Shown here: positions 17,161-25,696 of the stretch, piece after piece
Position numbering within the stretch: the first letter of the stretch is position 1
Layout: each line of letters opens with the position of its first letter
Assembly (NCBI GenBank): GCA_000526575.1
Contig: JAGI01000002.1
Span: 1,426,001 to 1,490,000, forward strand
DNA from: Clostridium sp. 12(A)
Lineage (GTDB): Bacteria > Bacillota > Clostridia > Lachnospirales > Lachnospiraceae
DNA: 64,000 nt
Direction of reading: 5' to 3'
Position numbers and translations under genes: made by a program
The notes under the pieces: model-generated
Seen by the model: only the letters and a program-made list of their open reading frames with translations
Database searches by the model: none
What the model was told of the DNA's origin: nothing

Positions 17161-17685
17161 TTAACAGCCATTTCTACTAAACAGATAATTGTAAAGAATC
17201 CCATGTCTGATCTCATCGGTAATAATATCAATGAGCATATTTATATGAATGCGGGACTGCATGGCGTAAAGAATCTTTCTGTAGTTCCGCACTGCATTCT
17301 GCTCGCCTAAAAGCGCTCTGGCTATTCCATCGCAATAGCTTTCCGGTGGTATAAATGTCTCTTCTGACTCCTGACGCAGATCCATACCGGTCAGATCATA
17401 ATAAATCTGACGGAATAATTCAAAATGTCCCACTTCATCGTCACGGATGCTTCCAATAATCTGCCTTTCTTCTTCGGTTTTAGCGTTGCTGATCAGCCAC
17501 ATATAAAACATCTGATCTTCAACCTCTCCATTCAATGCCTGTTTCATCAGCTCCATGGCATTGGCAAGATTCTCCGGATAATTGTATATGTCCATATCCA
17601 TAAATTTCTGATCGTAAATGGTTTCTGTAAAATTCATAAAAGGAGAATGTTCAGAGGTCATTCCAGAAAAATCATACTCTTTCAT
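17161..17685 (-). CDS. Ferritin-like (rubrerythrin-type) diiron protein
   Basis: 174 residues, a four-helix ferritin-like fold. Candidate metal ligands come in the expected order: NGEVEDQMFYMWLI (Glu), DDEVGHFELFRQIY (Glu and His), LLGEQNAVRNYRKI (Glu) and TDEIRHGILYNYL (Glu and His). There is no rubredoxin domain. Such proteins bind iron or manganese and often act in peroxide protection or iron handling in anaerobes; the reaction here is not determinable. GGAGATAATAA precedes the ATG. Confidence 0.8.
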   Translation of the reverse strand: MKEYDFSGMTSEHSPFMNFTETIYDQKFMDMDIYNYPENLANAMELMKQALNGEVEDQMFYMWLISNAKTEEERQIIGSIRDDEVGHFELFRQIYYDLTGMDLRQESEETFIPPESYCDGIARALLGEQNAVRNYRKILYAMQSRIHINMLIDIITDEIRHGILYNYLFSRNGC

Positions 17686-17938
17686 TTATTATCTCCAAAG
17701 GTGTTACTTAATTATATCCTATGACTTTCTTTCCCCATAAGTGAGAAATAATCCTTATTTTTTATCTTTTGTTAAATATATGTAATTCACATTCAATTCC
17801 TATGATTTGTTTCCGTTTATCTTTCTCATATTGTCAGTGAAATTTAAGAAAACAAAAAGAATCATGGACATGCTAATACGGTAGAAAGCAGGAGAATCGT
17901 ATGGTGGGAAAATAACAGGAAATAAAGCCGTATTTCAT

Positions 17939-17999
17939 TTCTTAATAATTCTTAAATCCTCCTAAAACACATTGTTATTCTTGACCCAAATGTTATAAT
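17939..17999 (+). promoter_or_regulatory. Promoter and direct-repeat site of the VanRS/Dlt-like operon
   Basis: TTGTTA (17972-17977) and TATAAT (17994-17999) are spaced 16 bases apart, 38 bases before the response-regulator ATG. Two exact TTCTTAA repeats at 17939-17945 and 17949-17955 lie one helical turn apart just upstream of the -35 box. That is the arrangement expected for an OmpR-type activator. The remainder of the 352-base gap 17686-18037 shows no gene. Confidence 0.55.
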
Positions 18000-18037
18000 T
18001 TTTCATATTCAAATTACTAAGAGGGAGGCCGCGGACC

Positions 18038-18751
18038 ATGGAGACTGCACAGCAGATTTTAATTGTGGATGACGATGCCGATATTCGGGAAGTACTCCGC
18101 ATCCATTTGGAGAATAAAGGCTATTCTGTCTGGGATGCCTCTAACGGTAAGGAAGCACTTCAAACCGTTTCAAAAAATCAGGACATTGATTTAATTATTC
18201 TTGATATCATGATGCCCGGTCTGTCCGGAATCGATGTATGCAAGGAAATCAGAAAAACCTCTTCCGCACCCATACTCTTTCTCACCGCCAAATCAAAGGA
18301 AAGTGATAAGACAGAAGCTTATGAAACTGGCGGGGACGATTATCTGGTAAAACCATTTTCCCAGTCGGAGCTTCTTATGAAGGTTCATTCACTCTTAAGA
18401 AGATACGTGATATACAAAGGAAAATCCCAGCCAAACATCAGTAATTCAGAAATCCGGATTCAGGATGTGCTTATTAATACCCAAAGCCGTCAGGTGTACC
18501 GGGAGAACCAAAAAATCGACCTAACGGATACAGAGTTTCAGGTTCTCATGTATCTTGTAAAAAACAGGGGCAGTGCAAAGGATGCCAGAGCCATCTACGA
18601 GGGCGTTTGGAATGATAAGTTTCTTCCCTCCTCTACCAATACCATAATGGTTCACATTTTGAAGCTGCGAAAGAAGCTGGAACTTGATTCCAATAATCCA
18701 ACGATCATACGCACCGTTTGGGGAAAGGGCTATCAGATTGATGAAGTTTAG
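18038..18751 (+). CDS. OmpR-family response regulator (VanR-like)
   Basis: 237 residues. The receiver domain (1-120) has the acidic pair in VDDDADIRE, the phospho-acceptor Asp in IILDIMMPG and the switch Lys in FLTAKSK and LVKPFS. The C-terminal winged helix (about 140-235) contains LTDTEFQVLMYLVKNRG and GYQI, typical of OmpR/PhoB. It is first in a rightward operon with its kinase and five Dlt-like genes, so envelope modification is the likely output. Direct repeats upstream fit autoregulation. Confidence 0.92.
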   Translation: METAQQILIVDDDADIREVLRIHLENKGYSVWDASNGKEALQTVSKNQDIDLIILDIMMPGLSGIDVCKEIRKTSSAPILFLTAKSKESDKTEAYETGGDDYLVKPFSQSELLMKVHSLLRRYVIYKGKSQPNISNSEIRIQDVLINTQSRQVYRENQKIDLTDTEFQVLMYLVKNRGSAKDARAIYEGVWNDKFLPSSTNTIMVHILKLRKKLELDSNNPTIIRTVWGKGYQIDEV

Positions 18752-20072
18752 TATAAGATCTTCCCTCCGTTACAAACAGGTCTATATATTGGCCTTAGGT
18801 CTTTTGATCAGCTTTCTCATGTATCTTGCGACTCAGTCTCTGGGAGATTACCTGATTTCCAAGAATCATTTGAATGCAGATGCTTCCACAAAACGGCTGG
18901 AAAACTATCAAAATTCCATGGAAGCTTATATCAGGAAAAATAAACTTTCGGTGAAAGATGTAAGGGCTTTGTCCAAATGGGTCAAAAGCCATAAATACAC
19001 GTATTTGACCATTTACAGCGGCGATGAGATTTTATATGAATCCGGCTTCTGGAACGATGCTTATTACAATTACGAGTCCACAGGAACCTTCCTGGAAGAA
19101 AGCCAGCAGCTGACTAGAAACATTGCATTTACCGACGGGGTCTATTCTGTATCCATTATCGATTCCTCGGAAATCAAATGGTACAGCATTGTTTTTTATA
19201 TATCCCTTGGAGTTTTCTTTTTGTTTTTGTTCGGCATTGTGATCTTTTATAATCACAAAATCATTGCCCGGATCATGCTCCTGTCAAAAGAAGTTTCCCT
19301 GATTGAACAGGGAAATCTAGAACAGCCCATTTACCATAAAGGGAATGATGAGATAGCTCTTCTTGCTATAAATGCTGACAATATGAGAAATTCCATTATT
19401 ACACGTTACAAAAGCGAAAAGGAGGCATGGGAAGCTAACAGCGAGCTGATTACTTCCATGTCCCATGACATCAGAACTCCTCTCACGGCTCTTATCGGCT
19501 ATCTGGAGATTCTGGAAACGGAGGGATATCATTCAGAAGAACAGCTTTCTAAATATATCAAAAGCTGCAAAGAGAAATCCCTGCAGCTTAAGGAGCTGTC
19601 CGATAAGCTGTTTCAATACTTCCTTGTATTTGGCAAGGAGACCATACTGATGAAGAAAGAGACCTTTGATGCGCGCATCCTTTTAGAACAGCTGATCAGC
19701 GAGCATGTATTTGATTTAAGCAATCAAGGGTTTGATGTGAGGACCGGGCTTTTGGAGCAGTCCTGTATGATGACAGGTGATATTCAATACTTTAAGCGTC
19801 TCTTTGATAACCTGTTTTCCAATGTAAGAAAATATGCAAGCACCAGTGGGCCAGTTCTTGTGAATGCCGAATGCAATGGACAACACATAATCATCAGCAT
19901 CAGCAATGATATCCGACAGGATGATTCTCTGGCGGAAAGTACTGGAATCGGTCTTAAGACCTGCCGCAAAATAACAGAGCAGATGAAAGGGACCTTTAAG
20001 ATAAGAAAAAACCGGACTCGGTTTGAAGCCAGGGCCAGCTTTCCAGTGTCAGCCCAAGGAAAGGAAGCGTAA
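18741..20072 (+). CDS. Membrane sensor histidine kinase (VanS-like)
   Basis: 443 residues from ATG 18741, which overlaps the regulator by 11 bases. Two membrane segments (about 12-32 and 148-170) flank an extracellular sensor of ~115 residues, followed by a HAMP linker. The H-box SMSHDIRTPLTALIGYLEIL, the N-box around NLFSNVRKYA and the G-box STGIGLKTC are all complete. The stimulus is unknown. Cell-wall stress or cationic peptides would fit the linked genes, by analogy to VanS and to dlt-controlling systems. Confidence 0.92.
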   Translation: MKFSIRSSLRYKQVYILALGLLISFLMYLATQSLGDYLISKNHLNADASTKRLENYQNSMEAYIRKNKLSVKDVRALSKWVKSHKYTYLTIYSGDEILYESGFWNDAYYNYESTGTFLEESQQLTRNIAFTDGVYSVSIIDSSEIKWYSIVFYISLGVFFLFLFGIVIFYNHKIIARIMLLSKEVSLIEQGNLEQPIYHKGNDEIALLAINADNMRNSIITRYKSEKEAWEANSELITSMSHDIRTPLTALIGYLEILETEGYHSEEQLSKYIKSCKEKSLQLKELSDKLFQYFLVFGKETILMKKETFDARILLEQLISEHVFDLSNQGFDVRTGLLEQSCMMTGDIQYFKRLFDNLFSNVRKYASTSGPVLVNAECNGQHIIISISNDIRQDDSLAESTGIGLKTCRKITEQMKGTFKIRKNRTRFEARASFPVSAQGKEA

Positions 20073-20075
20073 CGT

Positions 20076-21581
20076 ATGAAAAATGTATTAGAATACCTGG
20101 AACAATCCGCTAAGTTGTACCCTGACAAAACAGCAGTCCTGGATCCAGAAAAAAGTATTACTTATGAAGAGCTGTTATACAATGCCAGGCGCATCGGAAG
20201 CTTTTTATCGGAGCAGGAAGCTCCCAGGCGTCCAGTGGCCGTTTTCATGGATAAAAGTGTGGAGGCACTGACCGCATTTATGGGAATTGTGGCTGCAGGC
20301 TGCTTTTATATCTCCATCAACATGGACCAGCCGCCCGTTCGAATCCGTCAGATATTAGAAACCTCCAATGCAGGCTCTGTCATCACACTGGGTGAGGATA
20401 GTAACGTTCTTAAGGAAGCCGGTTATGTGGGGAAATGCTTTGATTATCATGAGATGGTGAAACACGAAATCAGGGAAACGGCTTTAAGAGAAATTCGTGA
20501 TCATTTCCTTGATGTGGATCCATTGTACTGTAACTTCACCTCTGGCTCTACCGGCATTCCAAAAGGCGTCCTGGTCAGCCATCGGTCCGTCATAGATTTC
20601 ATGGAATATTTCCCTGATCTCTTCCACATTACAGAGGAGGACATCATCGGAAATCAGGCACCCTTTGACTTTGATGTATCCGTAAAAGACATTTATTCCA
20701 CGTTAAAAACGGGCGCTGCCATGGTGATCATACCAAAAAGAATGTTTTCCATTCCCACTCTGCTGCTGGATTATTTGTGCGAGCAGAAGGTGACTACCTT
20801 AATCTGGGCAGTATCTGCACTTTGCCTCGTATCCCAGCTGAAGGGATTCACCTACAAGGTACCTGATCAGATTAATAAGGTGTTATTCAGCGGAGAGGCC
20901 ATGCCGGTCAAGCAGCTGAACACCTGGAAGAAGTATCTTCCTGATGCCAGGTATGTAAACCTCTACGGCCCCACGGAAATCACCTGTAACTGCACGTATT
21001 ATGAGATTGACCGTGAATTTCAGACCGATGAAAAAATACCCATTGGAAAGCCATTTCCCAATGAAAAGGTATTTCTCCTTGATGAGGAGGATAAGCAGGT
21101 GACAGGTCCGGGAATAAACGGAGAGCTTTGTGTGGCTGGTACTGCCCTTGCCCTTGGTTACTATAATAACCCGGAACAGACAAAACGTGCCTTTGTTCAG
21201 AATCCTTTGAACAATCATTATCTGGAGCTGATATACCGAACCGGAGACCTGGCCTTTTATAACGAAAACAAGGACCTTTGCTTTGCCGGACGGAAAGACT
21301 TTCAGATCAAGCATATGGGACACCGCATTGAGCTGGAAGAAATCGAAATGGCTATGAACAGCTACCCCTCCATGGAACGGGCCTGCTGTGTATTCGATGA
21401 GAAACGAAACAGAATTACAGCCTTTTATGTAGGCACCATGGAAGGAAAGGAACTTTCTGAAAAGATGCGAAGCACGCTTCCTTCCTATATGATACCCACT
21501 GGCTTTCACTCTCTCACCGAATTCCCCATTACCCCTAATGGGAAAATTGACAGAAAAAAATTACTGGAGATGTGTATATGA
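20076..21581 (+). CDS. DltA-like amino-acid adenylation enzyme
   Basis: 501 residues, a stand-alone adenylation domain. It should activate an amino acid as acyl-AMP and load it on the carrier protein two genes downstream. Core motifs are present: NFTSGSTGIPKGV, FDFDVSVKDIY (Asp that holds the alpha-amino group), NLYGPTEIT, YRTGD and the catalytic Lys in TPNGKIDRK. It is closest in layout to D-alanine:carrier ligase DltA. An ungapped comparison by eye of the substrate-pocket segment (WAVSALCLVSQL) does not put a Cys where DltA has its D-Ala-selecting Cys, so D-Ala is not certain. Its stop overlaps the next start as ATGA. Confidence 0.85.
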   Translation: MKNVLEYLEQSAKLYPDKTAVLDPEKSITYEELLYNARRIGSFLSEQEAPRRPVAVFMDKSVEALTAFMGIVAAGCFYISINMDQPPVRIRQILETSNAGSVITLGEDSNVLKEAGYVGKCFDYHEMVKHEIRETALREIRDHFLDVDPLYCNFTSGSTGIPKGVLVSHRSVIDFMEYFPDLFHITEEDIIGNQAPFDFDVSVKDIYSTLKTGAAMVIIPKRMFSIPTLLLDYLCEQKVTTLIWAVSALCLVSQLKGFTYKVPDQINKVLFSGEAMPVKQLNTWKKYLPDARYVNLYGPTEITCNCTYYEIDREFQTDEKIPIGKPFPNEKVFLLDEEDKQVTGPGINGELCVAGTALALGYYNNPEQTKRAFVQNPLNNHYLELIYRTGDLAFYNENKDLCFAGRKDFQIKHMGHRIELEEIEMAMNSYPSMERACCVFDEKRNRITAFYVGTMEGKELSEKMRSTLPSYMIPTGFHSLTEFPITPNGKIDRKKLLEMCI

Positions 21582-22762
21582 AAAATTCAATCAATCACAC
21601 AACCTTAACTAACGCTGTCCGCACTTATCAAACGCCTCTCTATTTGTTTGATTTGGATACCCTGGCCGGACAGATTGAAAAAATAAGAGGAATCCTTGGC
21701 AATCAGGTGGAGCTGTGCTATGCCATGAAGGCCAATCCATTTCTCATAAAAAGCCTGGTGGATCAGGTGGATTTCTTTGAGGTCTGCTCTCCCGGAGAAT
21801 TTTCTATTTGCGAAAGAGCCAATGTCCCCGGCGAAAAAATCGTCATGTCTGGTGTCCATAAGAACATATCAGACGTAGACCATGCCGTAAAAACCTTCGG
21901 TGAACGCATTACCTATACCGTAGAGTCTCTTTCCCACTGGCAGATGATTACAGCCTGTGCAGAAAAGTACAAGACCCATGTGAATGTACTGTTAAGGCTT
22001 ACCAGCGGAAACCAGTTTGGAATGGATGAGGAGCTTTTGGAGGAACTGATCCGGAAAGGTCCTTATGAGTGGATCACCATGGAAGGAATTCAGTATTTTT
22101 CTGGTACTCAAAAGAAATCTTCTTCTAAACTTTTTAAAGAGCTTAAAAGACTTGATGGTCTTTGTGATGCCTGGAAAGAAAAATACGGCTTTATTGTTAA
22201 GAAAATCGAATATGGCCCAGGACTCCCCGTCTGCTACTTTGAAGAGGAAGAAAATCAGGAGGATGAAATGCTCCATCAGCTGTCAAAGGCCATTGAGGAA
22301 ATGACCTTTGGAGGAGTTGTCACCCTGGAAATGGGCCGCTTTATGGCCGCCTGCTGCGGTTCTTATGTGACAAAGGTAGTGGATATGAAAACAAACAAGG
22401 GCCAATCCTACTGCATCGTCGACGGCGGCTGTCATCAGGTGAATTATTACGGACAGATGCTCGCCATGAAAAAGCCGTTCATAAAGCATCTGGGAGAAAA
22501 GGATGGAGAAAAAGGTGAGTGGACCATCTGCGGCTCTCTTTGCACGGTAAATGACATGCTTGTCAAGCAGTATCCTCTTACAGGCTTAAAGACTGGAGAT
22601 TATCTGTCATTTGAAAAGACTGGAGCTTATTCTGTCACAGAAGGAATGTCATTATTCTTAAGCCGGGATTTACCCACCGTTCTTCTCTATTCTGAGAAGG
22701 ATCAGTATATAGAAGCCAGACCCTCTACACCAACCAATTTATTCAATTATATTCAATCATAA
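21578..22762 (+). CDS. Fold-type III PLP-dependent decarboxylase (LysA/BtrK-like)
   Basis: 394 residues from ATG 21578. It has the alanine-racemase-like barrel of diaminopimelate/ornithine decarboxylases. The PLP Lys is in CYAMKANPF, LEMGRFMAA matches the EPGR region, and the catalytic Cys lies in CGSLCTVNDML. Family members decarboxylate free diaminopimelate (LysA) or, like BtrK of butirosin synthesis, a glutamyl group bound to a carrier protein. Its position between the adenylation and carrier genes, coupled by an ATGA overlap, suggests it makes or modifies the amino acid to be loaded. Canonical dlt operons lack such a gene. Confidence 0.85.
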   Translation: MKNSINHTTLTNAVRTYQTPLYLFDLDTLAGQIEKIRGILGNQVELCYAMKANPFLIKSLVDQVDFFEVCSPGEFSICERANVPGEKIVMSGVHKNISDVDHAVKTFGERITYTVESLSHWQMITACAEKYKTHVNVLLRLTSGNQFGMDEELLEELIRKGPYEWITMEGIQYFSGTQKKSSSKLFKELKRLDGLCDAWKEKYGFIVKKIEYGPGLPVCYFEEEENQEDEMLHQLSKAIEEMTFGGVVTLEMGRFMAACCGSYVTKVVDMKTNKGQSYCIVDGGCHQVNYYGQMLAMKKPFIKHLGEKDGEKGEWTICGSLCTVNDMLVKQYPLTGLKTGDYLSFEKTGAYSVTEGMSLFLSRDLPTVLLYSEKDQYIEARPSTPTNLFNYIQS

Positions 22763-22774
22763 AGGAGAAAACTT

Positions 22775-23002
22775 ATGGAACAGTTATTTGAAATTTTAAA
22801 TGGAATCAACCCAGGCATTGATTATGAAACAGAGACAAAACTCATTGACGGAGGACTGTTAGATTCTTTTTCCATCCTCTCTCTCATTCCTGAATTAGAA
22901 GAGGCCTTTGACGTTGAAATCACCCCTGGTGAAATGGTCCCTGCAAACTTTAATTCCGCAGATGCAATCTGGAGTATGATCACCCGTCTGAAAGAGGAAT
23001 AA
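22775..23002 (+). CDS. DltC-like acyl/aminoacyl carrier protein
   Basis: 75 residues, acidic, one carrier domain. The phosphopantetheine Ser is in GLLDSFSIL, close to the LDS motif of DltC. It accepts the activated amino acid from the upstream adenylation enzyme and presents it to the MBOAT protein. AAAGGAGAAAACTT precedes the ATG, and it ends three bases before the next start. Confidence 0.92.
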   Translation: MEQLFEILNGINPGIDYETETKLIDGGLLDSFSILSLIPELEEAFDVEITPGEMVPANFNSADAIWSMITRLKEE

Positions 23003-23005
23003 AAG

Positions 23006-24589
23006 ATGACGTATACTTCCCCCCTTTACCTTTTTGCATTTTTCCCACTGGTGCTGGCGGCATACTATTTCTGCCCCCAGCGCCACCGTTCAAAGGTCCT
23101 TTTACTGGCCAGCTATATCTTCTTTTATTCCATCAGTGGAAAGCTCCTGATATACCTGCTGCTGTCTACCTTGTTCATCCATCATGGTGGTTTGTGGCTT
23201 GGCTATTGCAAAGCAGAGGGGGAACGGGAGCTTTTGGCTTCCCAGAACAAAAAGGCATTGAAAGCAGTCTATGCAAGGAAACGCCGCCGCATTCTATGGC
23301 TTTCCATTGGTTTTCAGCTTGGCATTTTACTTGTGCTGAAATACTCTAATTTCTTTGTGAAGAACATCAATGGCATACTTCATATCTTTTCTTTTAAAGA
23401 AGTAGTGCCTGCCTTGCATTTTGTAGTACCCATTGGAATCTCATTTTACACCTTGCAGGCAGTATCTTATCTGGTTGATGTTTATTACGAAAAAATCAAG
23501 CCTGATGATAATTTAGAGCGGCTTGCCCTTTATCTTGCCTTCTTCCCTTCTTTAATGGAAGGACCCATCTGCCGTTACAATCAGACAGCAGATTCTCTCT
23601 ATAGCGGAAAGCCTCTGGATTATAAAAACCTCACCTATGGTCTTCAAAGAGTTCTTTGGGGATTGTTTAAAAAGCTTATCATCGCAGATCGATTAAATCC
23701 TCTTGTGGACAATATCTTTAATACACCTGGCAATTACAGCGGTATTACGATTATTATTGGTGCCGTTTTATATACGTTCCAGCTCTATGCTGACTTTTCA
23801 GGCTGTATTGATATGACCATTGGTACCGGAGAAATCTTTGGTGTTATTATACCGGAAAACTTCCGCCAGCCCTTTTTTGCAAAAAATGCGTCTGAATTTT
23901 GGAGGAGGTGGCACATTACCCTTGGCACCTGGTTAAAGGATTACGTGTTCTATCCCATCTCTTTGACGAAATTCGGAAAAAAGCTGGGGAAAAAATCCCG
24001 GGAACGATTTGGAAAGCACTTAGGTCAGGTATTCTCTTCCGCACTTCCACTGCTGGGAGTCTGGCTGGCCAATGGATTCTGGCATGGAACTGGTTGGCAT
24101 TACATCTTTTTTGGAATGTATTATTTAGTGATCATACTTTTGGAAAATCTTATGGAACCATGGGTCGTGACAGTGACAAATGCCCTTCACATGAACAGGG
24201 AAAGTATTCTCTACCGTGTGTTTCAGACTATAAAGCTTCTCATCATTGTATTCGTCGGCGAGCTGTTTTTTGCTGCAAGAAACTTGACCTTAGGGTTTCA
24301 GATGTTCGCTTCCATTTTTACCGGTTTTCACTGGTCGGTACTGACTGACGGTTCTCTCCTTAAGCTAGGGGTATCCATTCAGGATTTCTATGCCGCATTC
24401 TTTGGCCTCCTTACGGTCCTTATTGTGGGAGTGATTCATGAGCGGGGAATATCCATTCGTGATAAAGTTTCTGCATGGCGCATGCCCGCCCGTTTTGCCT
24501 TTCTTTATGCCGCAATTTTTGTGGTGCTTATTTTTGGTGCTTACGGCGAGGGATATTTACCGGTGAAATTAATTTATGCCGGATTTTAA
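23006..24589 (+). CDS. DltB-like MBOAT O-acyltransferase
   Basis: 527 residues with about 11 membrane segments. It belongs to the AlgI/DltB branch of membrane-bound O-acyltransferases. FWRRWHITLGTWLKDYVFYP and the catalytic His in ANGFWHGTGWHY are intact. It should take the aminoacyl group from the carrier protein and move it across the membrane towards a polymer hydroxyl. At 527 residues it is longer than typical DltB (~400), closer to AlgI-type proteins. Confidence 0.93.
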   Translation: MTYTSPLYLFAFFPLVLAAYYFCPQRHRSKVLLLASYIFFYSISGKLLIYLLLSTLFIHHGGLWLGYCKAEGERELLASQNKKALKAVYARKRRRILWLSIGFQLGILLVLKYSNFFVKNINGILHIFSFKEVVPALHFVVPIGISFYTLQAVSYLVDVYYEKIKPDDNLERLALYLAFFPSLMEGPICRYNQTADSLYSGKPLDYKNLTYGLQRVLWGLFKKLIIADRLNPLVDNIFNTPGNYSGITIIIGAVLYTFQLYADFSGCIDMTIGTGEIFGVIIPENFRQPFFAKNASEFWRRWHITLGTWLKDYVFYPISLTKFGKKLGKKSRERFGKHLGQVFSSALPLLGVWLANGFWHGTGWHYIFFGMYYLVIILLENLMEPWVVTVTNALHMNRESILYRVFQTIKLLIIVFVGELFFAARNLTLGFQMFASIFTGFHWSVLTDGSLLKLGVSIQDFYAAFFGLLTVLIVGVIHERGISIRDKVSAWRMPARFAFLYAAIFVVLIFGAYGEGYLPVKLIYAGF

Positions 24590-24600
24590 GAGGTGATGAA

Positions 24601-25566
24601 ATGAAAATCAATAACAAGGTCAAAATAGTTCTTTTTCTATCCGGACTTTTTATTTTGCTGTATGGATTATCGTATCTGATCCTTCCAAACAACACCATGG
24701 ACAGCGGTTTATATAAAAAAACAAACAGCATTACAAGTGAGGCTGAAAATACTATTGATTATATCGTTATCGGTGACAGCGAAGCCGTATCCAGTATATC
24801 CCCCATGGAAATCTGGAAGGATTACGGCTATACAGGTTATAACTGTGGAGTACCAGGACAGCGGCTCCAGGATACTTATTACTTATTTGAGAAGGTCTTA
24901 AAAAAGCAAACCCCTAAAATTGTTTTTCTGGAAACAAACGCATTTTACAGGGATTTTGAATATCTAAGTGCGCTGGATAATATGGTGGACGAGAACATGA
25001 AGAATATGTTCCCAGTTTACAAATTCCACAGCAACTGGAAATATTTCCACTTAAATATGTTGAGAAATTTAAAAAATAAGGCGGCTGACGGACCGGTCAA
25101 CACCTATAAGGGCTTTAAATATGTACCAGTAATAAATCCCTACAAAGGCGGACCCTATATAAGGGAAAGTGATTCCGTTTATCCCATTGGTGACCAGCCT
25201 ATGGAGTATATTAATAAAATTATTGAGCTTTGCAGGGAACAGAACATTCAACTGGTTCTTTACTCTGTACCAACCCCTAAGAACTGGACTCCAGGCAAGC
25301 ACAATACCGCAGTTTCCCTTGCAGAAAAGAACCAGCTTACCTTCCTTGATCTTAATCTTATGACTTCTGAAGTTCCTATGGACTGGAATAAGGATACCAG
25401 AGATGAGGGAGATCATCCAAATTACTTCGGCAGTGTTAAAATATCAGGCTATATCGGTTCTTATTTATCGAAGCAAGGAATTCTGACCGATCACCGTAAG
25501 GACAAAACCTATGATTCCTGGAACCAGGACCTGGTGGCATATAAAAAGCTGACCAAACAAGAGTAA
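24601..25566 (+). CDS. DltD/AlgX-like SGNH protein, membrane anchored
   Basis: 321 residues from ATG 24601, behind AGGTGATG; the open frame extends upstream, but that part overlaps the MBOAT gene. One N-terminal membrane segment (about 8-27) is followed by an extracytoplasmic SGNH domain with the Ser motif VIGDSEAVSS, GVPGQRLQDTYY and the Asp/His pair in DEGDHPNYFG. By analogy to DltD/AlgJ/AlgX it completes transfer of the acyl group to the surface polymer. No terminator is visible after the gene. Confidence 0.85.
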   Translation: MKINNKVKIVLFLSGLFILLYGLSYLILPNNTMDSGLYKKTNSITSEAENTIDYIVIGDSEAVSSISPMEIWKDYGYTGYNCGVPGQRLQDTYYLFEKVLKKQTPKIVFLETNAFYRDFEYLSALDNMVDENMKNMFPVYKFHSNWKYFHLNMLRNLKNKAADGPVNTYKGFKYVPVINPYKGGPYIRESDSVYPIGDQPMEYINKIIELCREQNIQLVLYSVPTPKNWTPGKHNTAVSLAEKNQLTFLDLNLMTSEVPMDWNKDTRDEGDHPNYFGSVKISGYIGSYLSKQGILTDHRKDKTYDSWNQDLVAYKKLTKQE

Positions 25567-25588
25567 CCCCTAATTTAAGCTTCCAGTA

Positions 25589-25646
25589 TTGACAAAATTC
25601 TCATAGAACTTTATAATGATATTAATAACTGTAATTTTATTAGTTA
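25589..25646 (+). promoter_or_regulatory. Consensus promoter with inverted half-sites upstream of the DsbA-like gene
   Basis: TTGACA (25589-25594) and TATAAT (25612-25617) with a 17-base spacer form a perfect sigma-A consensus. Immediately downstream, TAACTGTAAT (25626-25635) faces ATTAGTTA (25639-25646) as an imperfect inverted repeat over the expected transcription start. The half-site TTAGTTA is the same as in the palindrome at the Crp/Fnr gene. Confidence 0.7.
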
Positions 25647-25696
25647 CACTTAAACAATGTCACTCCATTCCTCTGGAATAGAAAGGAGTTTGTTTT

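Noticed and set aside
16923-17180. An 85-codon plus-strand frame encoding a hydrophobic peptide
   Set aside because: It is the antisense of the 44-residue gene, which has far better start and stop signals, and it overlaps the end of the ferritin-like gene.
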